From assembly GCF_007558865.1 (NCBI RefSeq), contig NZ_VLPK01000001.1, positions 930,001-994,000 on the forward strand: 64,000 nt of DNA, written 5' to 3'. Source of the DNA: Mucilaginibacter corticis (GTDB lineage Bacteria > Bacteroidota > Bacteroidia > Sphingobacteriales > Sphingobacteriaceae). Made by a program: the position numbers and the translations under genes. The notes beneath the pieces are model-generated. The model was not told the DNA's origin and ran no database searches. It saw only the letters and a program-made list of their open reading frames with translations. This document shows positions 60,559 through 64,000 of the stretch, in pieces (the first letter of the stretch is position 1; every line of letters begins with the position of its first letter).

Positions 60559-61758
60559 CTATTTCTTCGCGATCTTGTATAATTTGCCGTTATCTGTAGC
60601 TGCATAAATAGCTCCGTCTTTGCCGGTGGCCATGCAACGCCAGCGTTCGCCTTTATCAGCCAGTAAACGCTCTTCGCCTACTACTTTATTGTTTTCAATA
60701 ACCAGGCGCGCAATGTGGTTACCGCTCAGGCCGCCTACAAACATGTTGTTTTTCCACTCGGCTATATTGCCTGTATAAAACATCATGCAGCCCGGGGATA
60801 TTACCGGGTCCCAATAGTAAACCGGCTGTATGGTGCCTTCTTTTTGTTGGATACCATCGTAAACCTTTTCGCCACTGTATTCAATGCCGTAAGTAACATA
60901 AGGCCAGCCGTAATTACCTCCCGGTTTAATTAAATTAACCTCGTCGCCTCCGCGTGGGCCAAATTCTGTTTCCCACAGGTCGCCGGTAACGGGGTTAATA
61001 AAAAGGCCGTCCGGGTTACGGAAGCCATAAGCATATATTTCAGGTTTGGCATCAGCCTTTCCAATAAAAGGGTTATCAGCAACCGGCTTTCCTTCTTTGG
61101 TGATGTGGATCATCTTACCGGTGGTAGTACCTAGGTCTTGCGCCTTAACCCGGATATCATTAGCCTGGCGGTCGCCTGAGCTTACAAACAGGTTACCCTG
61201 CTTGTCAAACACCAACCTCGACCCAAACTGGCCAGCACCTTTATAGCGCGGGAAAGCTTCCCAGATCACCCTTACATCTTCCAATTTAGTTTCATCGGCA
61301 GATAATTTTCCTTTTGCTACGGCCAGCGTTGCGCCTTCGCCCGGTTGGGCATAGGTCCAGTAGATCATCCGGTTTTTAGCAAAATCCGGATCAATATTTA
61401 CATCCAGTAATCCGCCCTGGCCCTGAAACTGTACCTCGGGGAAACCTGTAATGGTTTTAACAATTTGCCCTGCGGTAGTTACAATCTGCATTGTCCCCGG
61501 TTTACTGCTGATCAGTAAACGTCCGTCGGGCAAAACATGCATGCCCCAGGGACCCTTTAGCGTGCTGTTGATAACGGTAACGGTATAAGGTGTTTTGGTG
61601 GTGACGCTGCCGATACGGGTTTGCCCCTCGAAAGCAGGTTTATAGTCGCTGTTAGCTTTGTTTTTTTCTACCGGTTCGCCTGTTTGGGCCGAGGCCGCAA
61701 GAGTTGTTAAAACAAGCATGGCCCCTATTGACAAAGGCTTATAAATTTTTGATAGCAT
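60559..61758 (-). CDS. PQQ-dependent sugar dehydrogenase (GSDH / Asd-like), exported
   Basis: The 399-residue enzyme has a signal peptide ending ASAQ and the six-bladed propeller of PF07995: LKGPWGMHVLPDGRLLIS, GGLLDVNIDPDFAKNRMIYWTY, SRLVFDKQGNLFVSSGDR, AYGFRNPDGLFINPVTGDLWETEFGPRGGDEVNLI. These are the PQQ- and metal-binding segments of aldose sugar dehydrogenases. The place of the usual general-base histidine (normally H in H-F-G-x-R-L) reads QFGSRL, so it is Gln here. The enzyme would make sugar lactones in the periplasm, which could feed the exported lactonases in this window. The ATG at 61758 starts the signal. Confidence 0.85.
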   Translation of the reverse strand: MLSKIYKPLSIGAMLVLTTLAASAQTGEPVEKNKANSDYKPAFEGQTRIGSVTTKTPYTVTVINSTLKGPWGMHVLPDGRLLISSKPGTMQIVTTAGQIVKTITGFPEVQFQGQGGLLDVNIDPDFAKNRMIYWTYAQPGEGATLAVAKGKLSADETKLEDVRVIWEAFPRYKGAGQFGSRLVFDKQGNLFVSSGDRQANDIRVKAQDLGTTTGKMIHITKEGKPVADNPFIGKADAKPEIYAYGFRNPDGLFINPVTGDLWETEFGPRGGDEVNLIKPGGNYGWPYVTYGIEYSGEKVYDGIQQKEGTIQPVYYWDPVISPGCMMFYTGNIAEWKNNMFVGGLSGNHIARLVIENNKVVGEERLLADKGERWRCMATGKDGAIYAATDNGKLYKIAKK

Positions 61759-61874
61759 AAATGATCTGATTAATGTTCAACGTAATTTACAATGTTGAAT
61801 GGTATATGTTTGATTATCACCTTTTTTTTACAAATAGCGGATATTGGTTAATAAGGTACATTAGCTTTTACACA

Positions 61875-61915
61875 CAGGCTTTTGCCCGACATCCTTGTGC
61901 CGGCCTGGGATTATC
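61875..61915. repeat. Diverged 41-bp direct repeat, copy 2
   Basis: It matches 59190-59230 at 33 of 41 positions and lies upstream of the sugar dehydrogenase gene. The pair brackets the DUF6236-like and dehydrogenase genes. Confidence 0.65.
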
Positions 61916-62009
61916 AACTGAGGTAAGCTTAGTTAGCCCCAAATAGTAAATAAGTTGTTGGTTGTTAATTAATTATCTACCTTGTGTATATTCAATAAAC
62001 CAATATCTT

Positions 62010-62807
62010 ATGAAACCGCAACATCACTTATTCCTATTGATGGCATTTGCCATCTGTGTACAATCCTGTAAAAAGAGTTCAAAGAACAGCGGGCCTTCTA
62101 CCGCTAAAGTAAAGTATCTTACGCAAGCAATCACTATTACAACTTCATCTAATGGCCCTACTTACAATTCGATAACTACTTACACATACAATGATAAGAA
62201 ACGATTGAGCACGACGAAGCAGGCAGTCCAGGGAAGCAATGGACAGATCAATATAAGTACTTATACTTACAATGGGGATCAACTATACTCGATCCACGTG
62301 ACATATAATGGGATAGTTTCAAGTGATAAAGTATTCGCTTACAATAATGATGGTACGCTCAAAACAGTCATATTAACAACCTATAGGAATGGCTCAGTAT
62401 TCAATACTGTGGAGTACGGCTATGTTTACAAGGATGGGAAGGTTTCCGAAAGGCATCACGAAATGAATTATGAGTTATTTACCTATGACAGCAATAATAA
62501 CCTGATCAAATCGGATGGCCACGGACAATTCAGCATAGTTGTTACTTACACCTATGACAATAAGAAAAGTTTGTTTACCGGTTTGACTACCAAAATGGAG
62601 TTAGGCGGTATAGACATAGACCCTGCAGGCGATCGTTATAATACCAATAATGTAGTGCAGCAATCTATAACCGTTGATTCAGGGACCACTAATACCAGTA
62701 GTTTTGTTAACCTTGTTTATGACAGCGATGGCTACCCAACCGGTGGCACCACAGGTGACGCAACCAATGGCAGTAAGATTAGTTATACCTATAGCACACT
62801 TGACTAA
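62010..62807 (+). CDS. Lipoprotein with YD-like tyrosine-rich repeats
   Basis: The 265-residue lipoprotein has a signal ending CVQSC and a linker KKSSKNSGPSTA. The rest is made of short strands of the type TTYTYNDKKRLST, STYTYNGDQLYSI, VFAYNNDGTLKTV, YELFTYDSNNNLIKS, VTYTYDNKKSLF, which resemble the repeated YD/RHS-type pattern or DUF4595. Such proteins form a beta-cylinder without enzymatic residues. Start at the ATG at 62010, which begins the lipoprotein signal; the longer frame to 61962 is improbable. The role is unknown. Confidence 0.72.
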   Translation: MKPQHHLFLLMAFAICVQSCKKSSKNSGPSTAKVKYLTQAITITTSSNGPTYNSITTYTYNDKKRLSTTKQAVQGSNGQINISTYTYNGDQLYSIHVTYNGIVSSDKVFAYNNDGTLKTVILTTYRNGSVFNTVEYGYVYKDGKVSERHHEMNYELFTYDSNNNLIKSDGHGQFSIVVTYTYDNKKSLFTGLTTKMELGGIDIDPAGDRYNTNNVVQQSITVDSGTTNTSSFVNLVYDSDGYPTGGTTGDATNGSKISYTYSTLD

Positions 62808-62826
62808 TGCGCTAAATATCCCTGCT

Positions 62827-62850
62827 GTTCGAAGTTTTTCAACTTCGAAC
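62827..62850. terminator. Strong stem-loop after the YD-like lipoprotein gene
   Basis: Perfect 10-bp arms GTTCGAAGTT / AACTTCGAAC with a 4-base loop lie 20 bases after the stop at 62807. There is no T-run after it, so termination may rely on the stem alone. Confidence 0.45.
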
Positions 62851-62884
62851 GATTATGCCTGTAGTCTGTGATTACCGAAAACAA

Positions 62885-62916
62885 AAAGCCCCTCAGAAAT
62901 TAATCTGAAGGGTTTT
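62885..62916 (-). terminator. Rho-independent terminator for the phosphorylase-family gene
   Basis: On the minus strand AACCCTTCAGA pairs with TCTGAGGGGCTT, then T-run (A-run at 62882-62887 on plus). It is a near copy of the terminator at 60498-60528. A small extra stem CGGCA/TGCCG lies at 62921-62935 before it. Confidence 0.75.
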
Positions 62917-62935
62917 AGCCCGGCAAATCGTGCCG

Positions 62936-64000
62936 TTATTTATCGTACATTTTTTGATAGTATTCGTCGGCCATTCGTGCTGCTTCAAATGCGGGCGCTA
63001 CATCCGCGGCAGCTTTTTTGACTATGTTTAGCCATTGCTGCTGATCATGGTAATACATAGGTATAACACCCTGCTCCAACATATCCATCAGGCTTTCGTT
63101 TTCCAGTTTATCCGCATCGGGCGATCCCTTAGGCGCGGGTTCAATAACAAAGCAGTTTTCTTTGTCTTTAGCAAATTCTGGTACCCAGCCATCCGGTAAA
63201 GAAAGGTTGATAGCGCCGTTCATTGCCGCCGTCATCCCGCTGGTGCCTGATGCCTCGCGATACATTCTTGGGTTATTCAGCCAAACATCGGTACCTCTTT
63301 TTAATAATGCCGAAAGCTCAAGCTCATAACCAACCAATACCGCACAGTTAGCAATGGGTTTTGCCCGTTCTATAATATGGTTAAACAGGTCGATAGATCC
63401 ATGATCCTCGGGGTAAGGCTTTCCGGCCCAAATGATCTGCACCGGGGTTTCGGTGTTGTTTATCAGTTTTAAAAATCGCTCCCAATCATACATGGCCAGG
63501 TCGGCACGTTTATAGCCTGCAAAACGGCGTGCCCAAACAATGGTAAGTACATCCTCATGAAAAAGTTTGCCGCACTGGTTGGCCACCTCTTTAAACAATT
63601 GTTTTTTCAGCTCCTTTTTTCGGGTGCTTATTGCTTCGTCGTTACCGGCTTTAATAGCATCATCTAACAGGGTATCTTTCCAGTATTTTTTATTTTGCGC
63701 ATTTGTTATCGCTATGATCTCGCAGATGCCGGGATAACTGCTCCACATTTCTCTTGACACCTCGCCATGTAATTGCGAAACGCCGTTAGCTCTTTTGGCA
63801 AATTTGAGCGCGGCAAGCGTAAAGTTAAAGTTAGGGTCGTTCATCCCCAGCAAAGACCTTACCTCATGTTCCTGCAGGTGGTAAAAAAACGACATGGCGC
63901 TTAACTCGCTGAAACCATGCTCTTCGTTACCGGCCATCTCGGGTGTGTGGGTTGTAAAAACTACGCGCTTTTTGATCTCATCCAGGTTTTGATATTTAGC
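62936..64000 (-). CDS. Alpha-glucan phosphorylase-family protein (partial)
   Basis: The gene runs off the right edge of the window, so its start is missing; 355 residues are seen. It fits the GT35 alpha-glucan phosphorylase family: RVVFTTHTPEMAGNEEHGF at the edge, VWARRFAGYKRADLAMYD, IIWAGKPYPEDHG, and ASGTSGMTAAMNGAINLS before the end. Phosphorylases take glucose-1-phosphate from glycogen or maltodextrin using PLP bound to Lys in the GTSGMK or GNMK motif. Here the residue is Thr (ATG ACG GCG). The rest of the active-site region is well kept, so it is a family member, but PLP use is doubtful. Confidence 0.8.
   Translation of the reverse strand, partial: AKYQNLDEIKKRVVFTTHTPEMAGNEEHGFSELSAMSFFYHLQEHEVRSLLGMNDPNFNFTLAALKFAKRANGVSQLHGEVSREMWSSYPGICEIIAITNAQNKKYWKDTLLDDAIKAGNDEAISTRKKELKKQLFKEVANQCGKLFHEDVLTIVWARRFAGYKRADLAMYDWERFLKLINNTETPVQIIWAGKPYPEDHGSIDLFNHIIERAKPIANCAVLVGYELELSALLKRGTDVWLNNPRMYREASGTSGMTAAMNGAINLSLPDGWVPEFAKDKENCFVIEPAPKGSPDADKLENESLMDMLEQGVIPMYYHDQQQWLNIVKKAAADVAPAFEAARMADEYYQKMYDK

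Noticed and set aside
62936..64000. Phosphorylase-family gene as a pseudogene
   Set aside because: It lacks a start only because the window ends. The frame is open to base 64000 and continues upstream of the internal ATG at 63937.

Overview
The window reads as chromosomal DNA of a Bacteroidota bacterium, most likely of the Sphingobacteriaceae (Mucilaginibacter/Pedobacter type). The evidence is promoter boxes of the TTG-N20-TAnnTTTG kind, A-rich leaders instead of strong Shine-Dalgarno sites, several TTG starts, many exported proteins with signal peptides ending in AQ, and family content such as a TonB receptor with an N-terminal carboxypeptidase-like domain, DUF4249, DUF3830, DUF5009, DUF5703, LytS/LytTR and many glycoside hydrolases. 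No rRNA, tRNA, complete insertion sequence, prophage or CRISPR array was seen.

Layout. 1-12.7 kb is mostly plus-strand housekeeping: the tail of a probable lytic transglycosylase, uvrA, a flippase-like membrane protein, two glycosyltransferases, a peptide-type ABC permease, a GAF/PP2C phosphatase, an exported hydrolase, rnhB, an exported lactonase and a small membrane protein. 13-14.9 kb is minus strand: a YxxFxxD-repeat lipoprotein and an ArsR/AHSA1 pair with two operator-like dyads. 15-26.4 kb holds exported proteins of carbohydrate type: a PHP-like protein, three small exported proteins, a Tat-exported hydrolase-like protein, a second exported lactonase, glycerate kinase, and a convergent GNAT/DUF3830/TIM-barrel-like operon. 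26.5-31.9 kb is a LytS/LytTR pair followed by a TonB receptor and its DUF4249 lipoprotein. 31.9-37.3 kb holds an FG-GAP protein, a GH5-like hydrolase, a beta-barrel protein and a GH25 lysozyme.

37.4-42.3 kb is the most unusual block: a one-module NRPS-like protein (A-T-TE, no condensation domain) with a glycosyltransferase behind it, facing a DUF6875-like protein and a YbaK-type aminoacyl-tRNA deacylase across a shared regulatory region with a perfect 10-bp dyad. I propose it as a small uncharacterised biosynthetic locus with a possible self-protection gene. 42.3-58.2 kb is rich in galactan-type hydrolases (GH35, GH30, GH59, a DUF5703/GH95-like enzyme) and also carries an HGSNAT-like acyltransferase, an AraC regulator with an aldo/keto reductase, an S41 peptidase, an SDR and a VOC protein. 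Together the hydrolases suggest breakdown of beta-galactan or arabinogalactan side chains.

58.2-62 kb looks accessory: almost 1 kb without a gene, a perfect 33-bp inverted repeat about 430 bp apart, hairpin repeats, an AT-rich DUF6236-like gene and a diverged direct repeat. It is followed by a PQQ-type sugar dehydrogenase whose usual catalytic histidine is glutamine. The window ends inside an alpha-glucan phosphorylase-family gene that has threonine where the PLP lysine is expected.
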